Positions 25,474-34,764 of a stretch of DNA of 64,000 nt are shown one piece after another. The DNA lies in assembly GCA_002482535.1 (NCBI GenBank), contig DLGE01000017.1:1-64000 (forward strand), given 5' to 3'. Numbering within the stretch: position 1 is the first letter of the stretch; each line of letters starts with the position of its first letter. The notes under the pieces were generated by a model. The model was given only the letters and a program-made list of their open reading frames with translations, was not told where the DNA came from and did not search any database. A program made the translations under genes and the position numbers. This DNA is from Peptococcaceae bacterium UBA7702. GTDB lineage: Bacteria > Bacillota > Dehalobacteriia > UBA7702.

Positions 25474-27147
25474 TTAATCAAAAAGACTCATTTCCATTTC
25501 TTTGAGGTTTTCTGCGGTGGTGGATACGGGATGAAAGCGTCGGTTGTTGCCGCCATCCAAGGTATGCAGCACGGTTTCCACCGTGGTTTTATGCTCTTCT
25601 TCCTGGATTTTACGGAAATAGAGATTCTCTTCCGCCCTGTAAGTGACGGTGATTTCCCTGTCCGTAACGTGGCTTAACTCCCCGTGGGAGAGCCACGTAT
25701 AAGTGGAAGTATTCTTTTCCTTGACCCCTTTCAATAACGCCGCCCAAAATTTTTCCATATCCTTGTGGTCGTCGTCTTTTGAGGTCGCGGGTTTTTTCGT
25801 TTCCGGCTCTTGCTCTTTTTTGACCTTTGCGGTTGTTTTTTCCGGTTTTGTTTCCTTCTTTGCCGGTATTTCGGCGGCTTCAATCATCTCCGGAGGCAGG
25901 TCGGCTTCGCCGATGGGGGGAGGGTCTGCCCAGGGTACGGCGGTTTCCAAAGCAGGAGGAGCCGCGATATCTTCGTTGGGGAAAACGTAGACTGGCGCTG
26001 TTTCCTGTTGCTCCTGGTGCTTTTCAGTAGAGGGAGCTGTTGGCTGAGTGGGAATTGCCGCGGTTGCCACCGGTTTCGTTGGATGCAGCGCTTTCATGAT
26101 TTTTGCCAGCAAAAAGCGGCAGACAGCTTTGGCGTCGCGGTTATAGCGAAAGACAATCTCGCTTTCGCCGGTGATTTCAATGATCTCCAGTACCTCTTGG
26201 GGGGTAAACGAACCGGCGGCTTCTTTGAGGACCTTTCCCCGGCGTCCTTGGGTTTTTTCGTGGCCGGCGAGGATCAGATCGCCGCTGAAATCCCGGAAAT
26301 CCCGAAAAAACTGGCGCAAATCTTTGCCTTCCTTTTCCAAACGGTCAAGGTCACGGAAGATTGTGGGAAGATCGTTATCTTTGATCTGACGGAAAAAGGT
26401 TGGCCAGAATTCGTAGGCCACAGAGCCGGTAAGTCGGTTGATCTCCGCTGCCGTCATCACTGCGTCGCCGCCCATGGCCTGATCCATCAGGGAAAGGGCG
26501 TCCCGCATGCTGCCTTTGGCTTTTTCCGCCAACAATTCAATGGCGTCGTCGTCGGCTGCTCTGCCTTCCGCCGCCAGAATCTGTTTCAAAGCGTTGGCCA
26601 AAGTTTCTTCATCGATGGGTTTGAAATCGTAGCGTTGGCAGCGGGAAAGGATGGTCAGGGGTACCTTCCGCGCTTCGGTGGTGGCGAGGATGAATACGAC
26701 GTGGCCAGGGGGCTCCTCAAAGGTCTTCAACAGGGCGTTGAAGGCTTCGGTGGTGAGCATATGGGCCTCGTCGATGATATATACTTTATATTTCCCGGCA
26801 ACGGGAACGAAATGCACTTTTTCCAGAAGATCTCTGATCTCGTCGATGCCCCGGTTGGAGGCGGCGTCGATTTCAATGACGTCCATAAAGTTGCCTTCGG
26901 TAATGCCGCGGCAGGCGGCGCATTGATTGCAGGGTTCGCCGTCCTGGGGGTTTTCGCAGTTCAACGCTTTGGCCAAAATCCGGGCGGTGCTGGTTTTCCC
27001 CGTTCCCCGGGTGCCGCAGAAAAGATAAGCGTGAACAGTTCTGCCGCTTTTGACCGCGTTGCGTAAGACCTGGATGATATCGTCCTGGCCGATGACGGTT
27101 TTGAAATTTTGCGGCCGCCATTTGCGGTAGAGGGCTAAATGTTCCAT
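25474..27147 (-). CDS. dnaX: DNA polymerase III subunits gamma/tau
   Basis: 557 residues. Clamp-loader ATPase: Walker A GTRGTGKTSTARIL, four-cysteine zinc module (CENPQDGEPCNQCAAC), Walker B VYIIDEAH, sensor ATTEARKVPLTILSRCQ. The first 370 residues form the AAA+ and collar domains. A low-complexity Pro/Glu/Lys linker (about 375-470) precedes the tau-specific C-terminus. The ATG at 27147 (MEHLALYRKWRP) follows AGGAGA. The upstream in-frame start would lie before the ribosome-binding site. Confidence 0.96.
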   Translation of the reverse strand: MEHLALYRKWRPQNFKTVIGQDDIIQVLRNAVKSGRTVHAYLFCGTRGTGKTSTARILAKALNCENPQDGEPCNQCAACRGITEGNFMDVIEIDAASNRGIDEIRDLLEKVHFVPVAGKYKVYIIDEAHMLTTEAFNALLKTFEEPPGHVVFILATTEARKVPLTILSRCQRYDFKPIDEETLANALKQILAAEGRAADDDAIELLAEKAKGSMRDALSLMDQAMGGDAVMTAAEINRLTGSVAYEFWPTFFRQIKDNDLPTIFRDLDRLEKEGKDLRQFFRDFRDFSGDLILAGHEKTQGRRGKVLKEAAGSFTPQEVLEIIEITGESEIVFRYNRDAKAVCRFLLAKIMKALHPTKPVATAAIPTQPTAPSTEKHQEQQETAPVYVFPNEDIAAPPALETAVPWADPPPIGEADLPPEMIEAAEIPAKKETKPEKTTAKVKKEQEPETKKPATSKDDDHKDMEKFWAALLKGVKEKNTSTYTWLSHGELSHVTDREITVTYRAEENLYFRKIQEEEHKTTVETVLHTLDGGNNRRFHPVSTTAENLKEMEMSLFD

Positions 27148-27256
27148 GGTTCTCCTAAATACTTGGGAAGAAAAAAGGAAATACACTGCGGTATCCAAAA
27201 GCCGCTTGCATTTCCGGTCTTCGCAGTGAAATCATTTTTCATAAAATATAATTAAC

Positions 27257-27527
27257 ATGCTGTGCACCCGTCTCCGACAGACACTTTACAGGCGTTGCTT
27301 TTACAGTTAACTCCGACCGGGCTTCCCCGGGGCACCCGAACCGCGCCGCTTACCGCTGCTTCCTTCCGGACCTGACGGGGTTCACGGTCGTCCGCCGCCC
27401 GGGACCCGGCCATCAACATCACTTATAAAAGACAGACCCTACAAAATGCTGCCTCGGACGGGAATTCAACCCCACTACAGCGGGTTGTGGGCCACAGGGC
27501 ACCGCTACCTCCCCGTCTAGCACAGCA
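27257..27527 (-). ncRNA. ffs: Signal recognition particle RNA, large Gram-positive type
   Basis: About 270 bases. The minus strand begins TGCTGTGCTAGACGGGGAGG, continues with the Alu-domain GGTAGCGGTGCCCTGT, and carries the S-domain signature GGTCCGGAAGGAAGCAGC near the middle, then ends in GTGCACAGCA. The presence of an Alu domain marks the Bacillus/Clostridium scRNA form rather than the 4.5S form. Its position upstream of dnaX is the same as in Bacillus. Confidence 0.95.
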
Positions 27528-27549
27528 AAATGAAATCTTATGTTCTGTT

Positions 27550-27578
27550 ATTATAGCATACAGCGCATTGAATGGCAA
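27550..27578 (-). promoter_or_regulatory. Sigma-A promoter for SRP RNA
   Basis: On the minus strand TTGCCA (27573-27578) and TATAAT (27550-27555) are separated by 17 bases, placing the start of transcription about 15-20 bases before the conserved 5' end of the SRP RNA. The promoter abuts the end of the CapA-like gene. Confidence 0.85.
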
Positions 27579-27585
27579 GAAAATT

Positions 27586-28899
27586 TCATTCCGCGCCGCT
27601 TTCGCCGCCGCTGTTCAGCTCTGGGATGAGCTCGGTACCGACGGTGGAGGAGAGCAGATTTTTCACATAGTCGGTGGTGATGGCAAAACCGTGATTGGCC
27701 GCCATGGTTTCTGTGTAGGCGGAGAAGGGGATCACGTGAATATTATTTTTCCCGGCGGTGAAATAGTTGATGGTGGGAATGAATTTCTCATCGGCAAAGG
27801 AAACGCTGCCGCTGGCGTGATCGACAATGATATTGCATTGAAAGAAGCCGCCCACATGGTTTGCGGGATCGTTCATGGTGGAGGTAAGGTTCCCCAAGGA
27901 GTAGCAGATCGGGACGGTACGGCCGTCGGCGGCGGTCACTGTCTCGATCTCCTCTAAGACGTGGGGATGATGTCCCAAAATCAAATCAGCGCCCCAATCG
28001 GCGAATTTCTGGGCCAATTCCTTCTGGGCAGGCAGGGCTGAGGTAACATTTTCCTGTCCCCAATGGACGGAAACGATGACCACGTCCGCTTCCTGATTGG
28101 CGTCTTCAATGAGCTTTTTCATTTCCACCTCATCGGAAGTATAGACGAAGGCGAGATCGGAATCGCTGCTCAAGGTGATACCGTTGGTCATTTCCGTGAA
28201 GCCGACAAAAGCCACTTTCATGCCGTCCACGGTAAGGTAATGGAGCTTTTCCATTTCTGTCCGATTCGTATAAGCACCGACATAGAGGCTGTCCGGCACG
28301 GTTTCCATGAAATCGATGGTGGCCTTTAGGCCTTTGGCGCCCATGTCCAGGGAATGGTTGGAGACGATATTGAAGACGTTGAAGCCGATATCGTGAAGGG
28401 CGGTGATTGTTTCCGAAGGCGTATTGAACAGGGGATAGCTGGAGGGCGGCAAGACGGCGGTGGCCAAGGGGGTTTCCTGATTGACGAAGCAGATGTCGGC
28501 GTCTTTGGTGAGGGGGGCGATATCCTGATAGAGGTAGGTGAAATCGTAGCCGTTTCCATTGGCCCTGTCGGCGGCTTCCGTATAGAGTTTCGTATGGAGC
28601 AGATTATCACCGCAGGCCATCAAGGAGAAGGAGGTAAAACCGCTTTCCGTGGTTTGCATTTCCTTGGTAATCACGCTGTTTTCCTCTTCCGCGCCGGTGA
28701 GGCCGAAGTTGGAGAAGAAAATCACGACGGCGGCAATGACCACGACCATGACCCCGGATAGGGAAATCATTACGGCCTGGCGGACCTTACGCTGTTTGCG
28801 TCGGCGCAAAGCGGCTCTTTTCTCCTCTCTCTGAAGGCGTTTTTCCTCTTCCCAGGCTTCATAATCTTCTTTGCTGAAACGATAGCGGTTTGGCTCCAT
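27586..28899 (-). CDS. CapA-family metallophosphatase-like membrane protein
   Basis: 437 residues. Residues 1-42 are highly charged and cytoplasmic, followed by one membrane segment (about 43-65) and an extracellular PGA_cap/CapA domain. Visible domain landmarks are SLMACGDNLLH, CFVNQETPL, NIVSNHSLDMG, VSVHWGQE and ILGHHPHVLEEI, which match the calcineurin-like fold of CapA. CapA helps make or export poly-gamma-glutamate, but most clostridial paralogues lack the capB and capC partners, as here, and have unknown roles. The ATG at 28899 follows GGAGT. Confidence 0.82.
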   Translation of the reverse strand: MEPNRYRFSKEDYEAWEEEKRLQREEKRAALRRRKQRKVRQAVMISLSGVMVVVIAAVVIFFSNFGLTGAEEENSVITKEMQTTESGFTSFSLMACGDNLLHTKLYTEAADRANGNGYDFTYLYQDIAPLTKDADICFVNQETPLATAVLPPSSYPLFNTPSETITALHDIGFNVFNIVSNHSLDMGAKGLKATIDFMETVPDSLYVGAYTNRTEMEKLHYLTVDGMKVAFVGFTEMTNGITLSSDSDLAFVYTSDEVEMKKLIEDANQEADVVIVSVHWGQENVTSALPAQKELAQKFADWGADLILGHHPHVLEEIETVTAADGRTVPICYSLGNLTSTMNDPANHVGGFFQCNIIVDHASGSVSFADEKFIPTINYFTAGKNNIHVIPFSAYTETMAANHGFAITTDYVKNLLSSTVGTELIPELNSGGESGAE

Positions 28900-28934
28900 G
28901 TTTATACTCCCGTTTGATATCAATGATTAAGATC

Positions 28935-28963
28935 AGTATAGCAATTTTTGCGCATAAATACAA
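28935..28963 (-). promoter_or_regulatory. Sigma-A promoter for the CapA-like gene
   Basis: On the minus strand TTGTAT (28958-28963) and TATACT (28935-28940) are spaced by 17 bases, 36 bases upstream of the start codon. Confidence 0.65.
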
Positions 28964-28980
28964 TGAAAAAAGTATAAAAA

Positions 28981-29022
28981 GAATTGCCGGAGAAAAGGTG
29001 AAGCCTTTTCTCCGGCAATTCC
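28981..29022 (-). terminator. Intrinsic terminator after ilvB
   Basis: An 18-base perfect inverted repeat (GAATTGCCGGAGAAAAGG and complement) around a five-base loop is followed on the minus strand by CTTTTTATACTTTTTT. It closes the ilvD-ilvN-ilvB operon. Confidence 0.93.
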
Positions 29023-29056
29023 TTGGCTTCGCCCAATGCTGGGTTTGGCTCCTTGT

Positions 29057-30715
29057 TTATTCATAGATCATGTTCTTCAGAGGCTGGTTGTTTAAGACAA
29101 TGGGGAAAACCATGTCTTCCTTGCAGACGCGGCAATCGATCAGCACTGTGCCGGGGGTTTGCAGCGCTTCCTCTAAAACGGGGAGAACGTCCTTGCTTTT
29201 TTCAATGCGGAAGGCGGCAAAACCGTAGGCTTGGGCGATGAGACCAAAATCAGGATTGCCGGGTAAATCGATGCCGAAATAATCATCTTCGCTGTAGTGA
29301 TGCTGGAGCTGCCGCACCATGCCCAGGCAGGCATTGTTGAAGAGCACGATCTTGAGGTCAAGGTTCTGGTCGCGGGCGGTACCCAGTTCATTGAAATTCA
29401 TTTGGAAAGAACCGTCGCCGGTGATGGCGATTACCGTTTGCTTCATGGCGCCTAACTTCGCGCCGATGGCCGCGGGGATGCCGTAGCCCATGGTGCCCAA
29501 ACCGCCGGAAGTAAGAAAATGGGGTCCCGCTTCAATCTCGAGATTCTGGGCGGCAAACATCTGGTGTTGACCGACGTCGGTGGTATAGATCACATCTTTG
29601 GGGGCCAGGCGGTTCAGGGCCGCTGTGATTGCATAGGCCATGGAATTGTGATCAGCCGCGGCTTGGGGCGGCCATTGGCCGCGCCATGTTGCGACCTGCT
29701 GCATCCAATCGGGATTGGTTTTTGCATTGGTGATGGCGGTGAGATCTGCCAAAACCGCGGCGACGTCGCCGACGATGGGGATATTGGCGCCGATGTTCTT
29801 GCCGATTTCCGCCGGGTCGATGTCGATATGAATGATCTTTTTCGCTGTGGCGAAGCCGCTGTGGTTTAAGGTAACCCGGTCGTCAAAGCGGCAGCCTACG
29901 GCAATCAACAGATCGCATTCGCTCATGGCCAGATTGGCGCCGGTCCGGCCGTGGAGGCCGGTCAAGCCCAGGGCCCGTTGGCTTTTCGTATCCATGGAGC
30001 CGATACCCATCAGGGAAGTGCAGACCGCGGCGTCGATGAGATCGGCAAAAGCGGCAAGTTCCTTTTGGGCGCCGGAGCCCATGACGCCGCCGCCAGCGAA
30101 AAGCAGCGGCTTTTTGGCATTTTCGATGACTGCGGCGGCTTTTTTCAGCTGACGCATACTCCCTTTGACGGTGGGCTGATAGCTGGGGAGGTAAACCGGT
30201 TTTACCGTGCCTTTGGTCTTGCCGGCGGCCACGTCTTTGGGAATATCGATGAGCACCGGGCCTTTTCGTCCCGTGGTGGCGATATGAAAGGCTTCGTCAA
30301 TGACTTCAGCAAGGTCGTCACTGTTTTTGACGAGATAATTATGCTTGGTAATGGGATGGGTGATGCCGGTAATATCCGTTTCCTGAAAGGCGTCGGTGCC
30401 GATCATATTGGTACTGACCTGGCCGGTGATAAGCACCAGGGGAATGGAATCCATATTGGCGGTGGCAATGCCGGTGACCAGGTTTGTCGCTCCCGGGCCG
30501 GAGGTGGCAATCACCACGCCGGCTTTGCCGGTGACCCGGGCATAGCCGCTGGCGGCATGGGCCGCCCCCTGTTCCTGACGGACCAGGACGTTTTTGATGG
30601 GACTTTTCCCCAAGGCGTTGTAGACGGGGAGAATGGCGCCGCCGGGGTAACTGAAGACAAGTTCGGTGTTGTTTCGGAGTAAAGCTTCTATCACAACTTC
30701 CGCGCCGGTTTTCAT
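29057..30715 (-). CDS. ilvB: Acetolactate synthase large subunit
   Basis: 552 residues. The thiamin-diphosphate enzyme condenses pyruvate with pyruvate or 2-oxobutyrate, the first committed step to valine, leucine and isoleucine. The catalytic glutamate is in LVRQEQGAAHAASGYAR, and the cofactor motif is GDGSFQMNFNELGT...NN. The ATG at 30715 follows AGGAGG by eight bases. A TTG two codons earlier is too close. It starts two bases after the ilvN stop. The gene order ilvN then ilvB is the reverse of the common ilvB-ilvN. Confidence 0.95.
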   Translation of the reverse strand: MKTGAEVVIEALLRNNTELVFSYPGGAILPVYNALGKSPIKNVLVRQEQGAAHAASGYARVTGKAGVVIATSGPGATNLVTGIATANMDSIPLVLITGQVSTNMIGTDAFQETDITGITHPITKHNYLVKNSDDLAEVIDEAFHIATTGRKGPVLIDIPKDVAAGKTKGTVKPVYLPSYQPTVKGSMRQLKKAAAVIENAKKPLLFAGGGVMGSGAQKELAAFADLIDAAVCTSLMGIGSMDTKSQRALGLTGLHGRTGANLAMSECDLLIAVGCRFDDRVTLNHSGFATAKKIIHIDIDPAEIGKNIGANIPIVGDVAAVLADLTAITNAKTNPDWMQQVATWRGQWPPQAAADHNSMAYAITAALNRLAPKDVIYTTDVGQHQMFAAQNLEIEAGPHFLTSGGLGTMGYGIPAAIGAKLGAMKQTVIAITGDGSFQMNFNELGTARDQNLDLKIVLFNNACLGMVRQLQHHYSEDDYFGIDLPGNPDFGLIAQAYGFAAFRIEKSKDVLPVLEEALQTPGTVLIDCRVCKEDMVFPIVLNNQPLKNMIYE

Positions 30716-30717
30716 GG

Positions 30718-31212
30718 TCAATCCCTCCTGTCTTTGGCGCCGCGGGCCAGGGCTACTTTACCTGTTCTGGCCATTTCTTTGATCCCGAAGGAACTGAGAT
30801 AGGCCTCGATGGCTTCGATTTTACCGGTATCACCGGTGGCTTCAATCATCATGGAATCACCGCTGATATCGACGATGCGGGCGCGAAACACCTGGAGCAC
30901 GGTATCCATAATTTCGGCACGGCTTTCTTTCGTGACACGAACACGGATGAGCACCAATTCCCGGTCGACAAAGGGATCGTTGGTGATATTCTGCACCTTG
31001 ATGACGTCGATGAGCTTATAGAGTTGCTTAATGACTTGTTCAATGATGTTATCGTCGCCGTTGACCACGATGGTCATGCGGCTGATGCCGTGTTTTTCCG
31101 TGGTGCCCACCACAAGGCTTTCGATGTTATAACCGCGGCGGGAGAAAAGTCCCGAAACCCGGGTCAGAACACCGGCGCGGTTGCGCACCAGAACCGATAA
31201 GACGTGCTGCAT
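30718..31212 (-). CDS. ilvN: Acetolactate synthase small (regulatory) subunit
   Basis: 164 residues. An N-terminal ACT domain (HVLSVLVRNRAGVLTRVSGL) binds valine for feedback inhibition, followed by the C-terminal domain that activates the catalytic subunit. Family length is normal. It sits between ilvD and ilvB with tight spacing, so all three are one transcript. Confidence 0.95.
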   Translation of the reverse strand: MQHVLSVLVRNRAGVLTRVSGLFSRRGYNIESLVVGTTEKHGISRMTIVVNGDDNIIEQVIKQLYKLIDVIKVQNITNDPFVDRELVLIRVRVTKESRAEIMDTVLQVFRARIVDISGDSMMIEATGDTGKIEAIEAYLSSFGIKEMARTGKVALARGAKDRRD

Positions 31213-31224
31213 AGGGAACCTCCT

Positions 31225-32886
31225 TTACTTGTTGAGGATTGCTCCGGTAGAAGCCGAGGTCACGCGTCCGGCGTATTTGGCGAGATAGCCTGTTTTGATT
31301 TTAGGCTCTAAAATCACGCGGTTTTTTTCTCTTTCCGCCAGCGTCGCAGCGTCGACTTTGAGTTCCAAGGTTTTCTTGGGGATATCGATCATGATGGTGT
31401 CCCCTTCTTCAATTAGGCCAATGAGACCACCTTCGGCGGCTTCGGGGCTGATGTGGCCGATGGCCGCTCCCCGGGTGGCGCCGGAAAAGCGTCCGTCGGT
31501 GAGCAGAGCGACACTTTCACCCAAACCCATGCCCTGTACGGCAGAGGTGGGGGTGAGCATTTCCCGCATACCGGGACCGCCTTTGGGTCCTTCGTAGCGG
31601 ATCACCAGGACGTCGCCGTGCTTGATCTTACCGTGATAGAGGGCTTCCACCGCTTCTTCCTCGCCGTTGAAAACACGGGCCGGGCCCTCGTGAGTCAGCA
31701 TGGTGGGAGCTACGGCGGCCTGTTTGACCACGGCTCCGTCGGGGGCGATGTTGCCTCTTAAAACGGCGAGGCCGCCCTGGTGGCTGTAGGGAGCATCAAG
31801 GGGGCGGATCACGGTGTCGTCGAGGATTTTGGCGTTTTGCAGATTATCCTTTAAGGTTTTACCGGTCACGGTGATATTGTCTAAGGCAAGCAGATTGGCT
31901 TCGGCAAGGCGCTGCATCACGCCGTGGATACCTCCGGCAGCGTCGAGATCTTCGATATGGTGCGTTCCCGCCGGCGCCAATTTGCAGATGTGAGGGGTCT
32001 TGGCGGAAATTTCGTTGACCAAGTCCAGGTCGATGGCGACGCCGGCTTCATGGGCAATGGCGGGCAGGTGCAGGATCGTATTGGTGGAACAGCCCAAAGC
32101 CATGTCCATGGTGAGGGCGTTGCGGAAGGTTTTCTCGTTCATGATATCCAAGGGACGGATGTCTCTTTCCACCATTTCCATGATCTTGAGTCCGGCTTTT
32201 TTTGCCAGGTGTACCCGGCCGCTTTTGACGGCAGGGATCGTACCGTTGCCGGGAAGGCCCATGCCGATGACTTCGGTGAGGCAATTCATGGAATTGGCGG
32301 TGAACATCCCGGAGCAGGAACCGCAGCCGGGGCAGGCGTTGGTTTCGATTTCCCAAAGTTCTTGATCATTGACTTTGCCGGCGGCGTGAGCGCCGACGGC
32401 TTCAAAGACGGAGTTCAAATCCAAGGTTTTGCCCTTGTATTTTCCCGCCAGCATGGGGCCGCCGCTGACGAATACGGCGGGGAGGTTGAGGCGGGCCGCC
32501 GCCATCAACATGCCGGGAACGATTTTATCGCAGTTGGGCAGGAACACAAGGCCGTCGAAGGCGTGGGCAATGGCCATCACCTCAATGGAGTCGGCGATCA
32601 GCTCCCGGCTGGCCAAAGAGTACTTCATCCCCGTATGTCCCATGGCAATGCCATCGCAAACGCCGATGGTGGGGAATTCCAGCGGTGTGCCGCCGGCCAT
32701 GCGAATACCGGCTTTGACCGCTTCGGCAATGGTTTTTAAATGAATGTGACCGGGTACGACTTCATTGAAGCTGTTGATCACGGCGATCAACGGCCGTTCA
32801 ATCTCCTCGTCGATTAGGCCCAGAGCTTTTAGTAAAGAGCGCTGGGAAGCTCTTTCCGCGCCTTTTTTCATCCTATCGCTATGCAT
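31225..32886 (-). CDS. ilvD: Dihydroxy-acid dehydratase
   Basis: 553 residues. The iron-sulfur enzyme dehydrates 2,3-dihydroxy acids to branched 2-keto acids. Cluster-binding cysteines are in NCDKIVPGM and in CPGCGSCSGMFTANSMNC. The start at 32886 (MHSDRMKKGAERA) follows GGGGGA. It is first in the operon. The reductoisomerase ilvC, which acts between IlvBN and IlvD, is absent from the window. Confidence 0.96.
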   Translation of the reverse strand: MHSDRMKKGAERASQRSLLKALGLIDEEIERPLIAVINSFNEVVPGHIHLKTIAEAVKAGIRMAGGTPLEFPTIGVCDGIAMGHTGMKYSLASRELIADSIEVMAIAHAFDGLVFLPNCDKIVPGMLMAAARLNLPAVFVSGGPMLAGKYKGKTLDLNSVFEAVGAHAAGKVNDQELWEIETNACPGCGSCSGMFTANSMNCLTEVIGMGLPGNGTIPAVKSGRVHLAKKAGLKIMEMVERDIRPLDIMNEKTFRNALTMDMALGCSTNTILHLPAIAHEAGVAIDLDLVNEISAKTPHICKLAPAGTHHIEDLDAAGGIHGVMQRLAEANLLALDNITVTGKTLKDNLQNAKILDDTVIRPLDAPYSHQGGLAVLRGNIAPDGAVVKQAAVAPTMLTHEGPARVFNGEEEAVEALYHGKIKHGDVLVIRYEGPKGGPGMREMLTPTSAVQGMGLGESVALLTDGRFSGATRGAAIGHISPEAAEGGLIGLIEEGDTIMIDIPKKTLELKVDAATLAEREKNRVILEPKIKTGYLAKYAGRVTSASTGAILNK

Positions 32887-32923
32887 GGTAGATTCCCCCA
32901 TTCATGATAAATTGTATCTTTTT

Positions 32924-32952
32924 ATTATAATCCATCGGCAACGCCATTGCAA
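32924..32952 (-). promoter_or_regulatory. Sigma-A promoter for ilvDNB
   Basis: On the minus strand TTGCAA (32947-32952) and TATAAT (32924-32929) are 17 bases apart. The resulting leader is only about 30 bases, so there is no room for a T-box or leader-peptide attenuator. Control would be at initiation. The rest of the 386-base gap to the next gene shows no further gene that I can support. Confidence 0.8.
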
Positions 32953-33213
32953 GATAAAATTTTACCGATAGAAAACCGTTTCCCCGGATTTTAGGGATTC
33001 TTCCCCAAAGACAGTGACGTTAAGAAGAGACCACAAAGCAAGACAGCGTTTGTGAAAAGGCATAGGAAGGCGAAAAATGTCATAAAACCGCGGATCAGCG
33101 CCCTTCCCCTGAAATAAAGAGAGGATCGTAAGGTCCTCCGGGGCAAAGTCAGTTTGTGAAGGGAAAACGTCAAAGATTCGGCGCTTTTCTACGAAAGAAT
33201 CCGTGGATTGCCC

Positions 33214-33242
33214 TTGACACTACATATAAGGAGGACTAAAAT
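33214..33242 (+). promoter_or_regulatory. Sigma-A promoter for the 33,273 aldehyde dehydrogenase
   Basis: TTGACA (33214-33219) and TAAAAT (33237-33242) are separated by 17 bases. Transcription would begin near 33,249, leaving a leader of about 24 bases that includes AAGGAGG at 33259-33265. Confidence 0.8.
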
Positions 33243-33272
33243 GGAATTAAGAAATAATAAGGAGGTAACACC

Positions 33273-34760
33273 ATGAGTCAAGTAAAGTTACAGGAAAAGT
33301 ATGGTCTGTTTATCAACGGCAAATGGAAAGACGCATCTGACGGCGCCACCTTTGCTTCCAAATGCCCGGCCAACGGCGAACATCTCGCCTATTGCGCTCA
33401 AGGGACCAAAGACGACGTTGATGAAGCTGTCGACGCTGCCTGGGCTGCTTTTAAGAGCTGGAAGAAAATCACCCCGAACCAACGTGCCGCAATTCTGTAT
33501 CAGATTGCCGATATCATTGACGCAAACAAAGAACATCTCGCCATGGTGGAAACGATGGACAACGGCAAACCCATTCGGGAAACCATGGCCATTGATATTC
33601 CCTTAAGTGCCTCACATTTTCGTTATTTCGCAGGTTGCATTATGGCGGAGGAAGGCTCCGCCACCGTTTTGGATGAGCAGTTCCTCTCCATTGTCTTGAG
33701 GGAACCCATCGGTGTGGTGGGTCAGATCGTTCCCTGGAATTTCCCTTTCCTGATGGCTGCCTGGAAGCTGGCTCCCGTGTTGGCTGCAGGGTGCTGCACC
33801 GTATTCAAACCCTCCAGTGATACCTCGCTATCCGTTTTGGAACTGGCCCGTTTGGTTCAGGACGTCGTTCCCCCCGGTGTGTTCAATGTGATTACCGGCA
33901 GCGGCTCCAAATCCGGGCAGTATATTTTAGATCATAAAAAATTCCGCAAATTGGCCTTCACCGGTTCCACGGAAGTGGGACGCAGCGTTGCCCAAGCCGC
34001 CGCCGACCGTTTGATCCCCTCCACCTTGGAACTGGGGGGCAAAAGCGCCAATATCTATTTTGATGATTGCCAATGGGATCAGGCCATTGACGGTGCTCAG
34101 CTGGGCATTCTCTTCAATCAGGGCCAGGTCTGCTGCGCCGGCAGCCGTATCTTTGTTCAGGATACCATCTATGACAAATTTGTAGAAGACGCTGTCAAAG
34201 CTTTCAATAACGTCACCGTGGATCTGCCCTGGAAACCGGAAACGCAAATGGGCACCCAGATCAATCCTTCCCAGGTCAAAAAAATCCTCGATTATGTGGA
34301 AATCGGCAAAGACGAAGGGGCGAAAGTCGCCTGCGGCGGTTATAAAATCGAAGACGGCGAATTGGCGAAAGGGAACTTTATTCGTCCGACTCTGCTCGTT
34401 GACGTCAATAATCAAATGCGTGTCGCCCAGGAAGAAATCTTCGGCCCTGTGGGCGTCGTGATCAAATTCCATGATGAAGATGAAGTCGTCGATATGGCCA
34501 ACGACAGCATCTACGGTCTTGGCGGCGCTGTGTGGACCAAAGACATCAACCGGGCCTTACGGGTTTCCCGCAACATCGAGACGGGGCGTATGTGGGTGAA
34601 TACCTACAACCAGATTCCCGAAGGCGCTCCCTTTGGCGGCTACAAGGAATCGGGGATCGGCCGCGAAACCCACAAGATCATCCTGGAACATTACACCCAG
34701 ATGAAAAACATCATGATCAACCTGGATTATGCCCCCTCGGGCTTTTATCCCGAAAAATAA
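33273..34760 (+). CDS. NAD-dependent aldehyde dehydrogenase
   Basis: 495 residues, classical-length ALDH. The cofactor motif VVGQIVPWNFPFLMAAWK, the general-base glutamate in STLELGGKSANI, and the catalytic cysteine in FNQGQVCCAGSR are intact. The C-terminal segment IGRETHKIILEHYTQMKNIM is typical of the acetaldehyde/broad-specificity clade (AldB/ExaC-like). It has a strong dedicated promoter. A small Cys-rich gene follows four bases after the stop and is probably co-transcribed. Physiological substrate cannot be determined from the sequence. Confidence 0.92.
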   Translation: MSQVKLQEKYGLFINGKWKDASDGATFASKCPANGEHLAYCAQGTKDDVDEAVDAAWAAFKSWKKITPNQRAAILYQIADIIDANKEHLAMVETMDNGKPIRETMAIDIPLSASHFRYFAGCIMAEEGSATVLDEQFLSIVLREPIGVVGQIVPWNFPFLMAAWKLAPVLAAGCCTVFKPSSDTSLSVLELARLVQDVVPPGVFNVITGSGSKSGQYILDHKKFRKLAFTGSTEVGRSVAQAAADRLIPSTLELGGKSANIYFDDCQWDQAIDGAQLGILFNQGQVCCAGSRIFVQDTIYDKFVEDAVKAFNNVTVDLPWKPETQMGTQINPSQVKKILDYVEIGKDEGAKVACGGYKIEDGELAKGNFIRPTLLVDVNNQMRVAQEEIFGPVGVVIKFHDEDEVVDMANDSIYGLGGAVWTKDINRALRVSRNIETGRMWVNTYNQIPEGAPFGGYKESGIGRETHKIILEHYTQMKNIMINLDYAPSGFYPEK

Positions 34761-34764
34761 AAAT

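Noticed and set aside
25770..25830. Programmed frameshift site in dnaX giving a gamma form (run of A residues in the linker)
   Set aside because: The A-run is in lysine codons in a frame that does not fit the standard slippery heptamer, and no stimulatory hairpin or nearby -1 frame stop could be argued with confidence.
25810..27066. 418-codon plus-strand open frame opposite dnaX, and similar long antisense frames opposite ilvD and rplB
   Set aside because: They mirror strongly conserved genes on the other strand, lack ribosome-binding sites and show no protein family features.
27447..27527. tRNA-like appearance next to dnaX
   Set aside because: The sequence is the Alu-domain 5' part of the large SRP RNA. 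There is no acceptor stem or anticodon arm.
32991..33173. 60-codon minus-strand frame with a hydrophobic stretch
   Set aside because: It begins with TTG, has no ribosome-binding site, and lies upstream of the mapped ilvD promoter elements. The hydrophobic run is likely chance.
33241..33276. Possible leader peptide MELRNNKEVTP overlapping the aldehyde dehydrogenase start by ATGA
   Set aside because: Its ATG lies inside the -10 element of the strong promoter, and the predicted transcript starts downstream of it, so it would not be translated.
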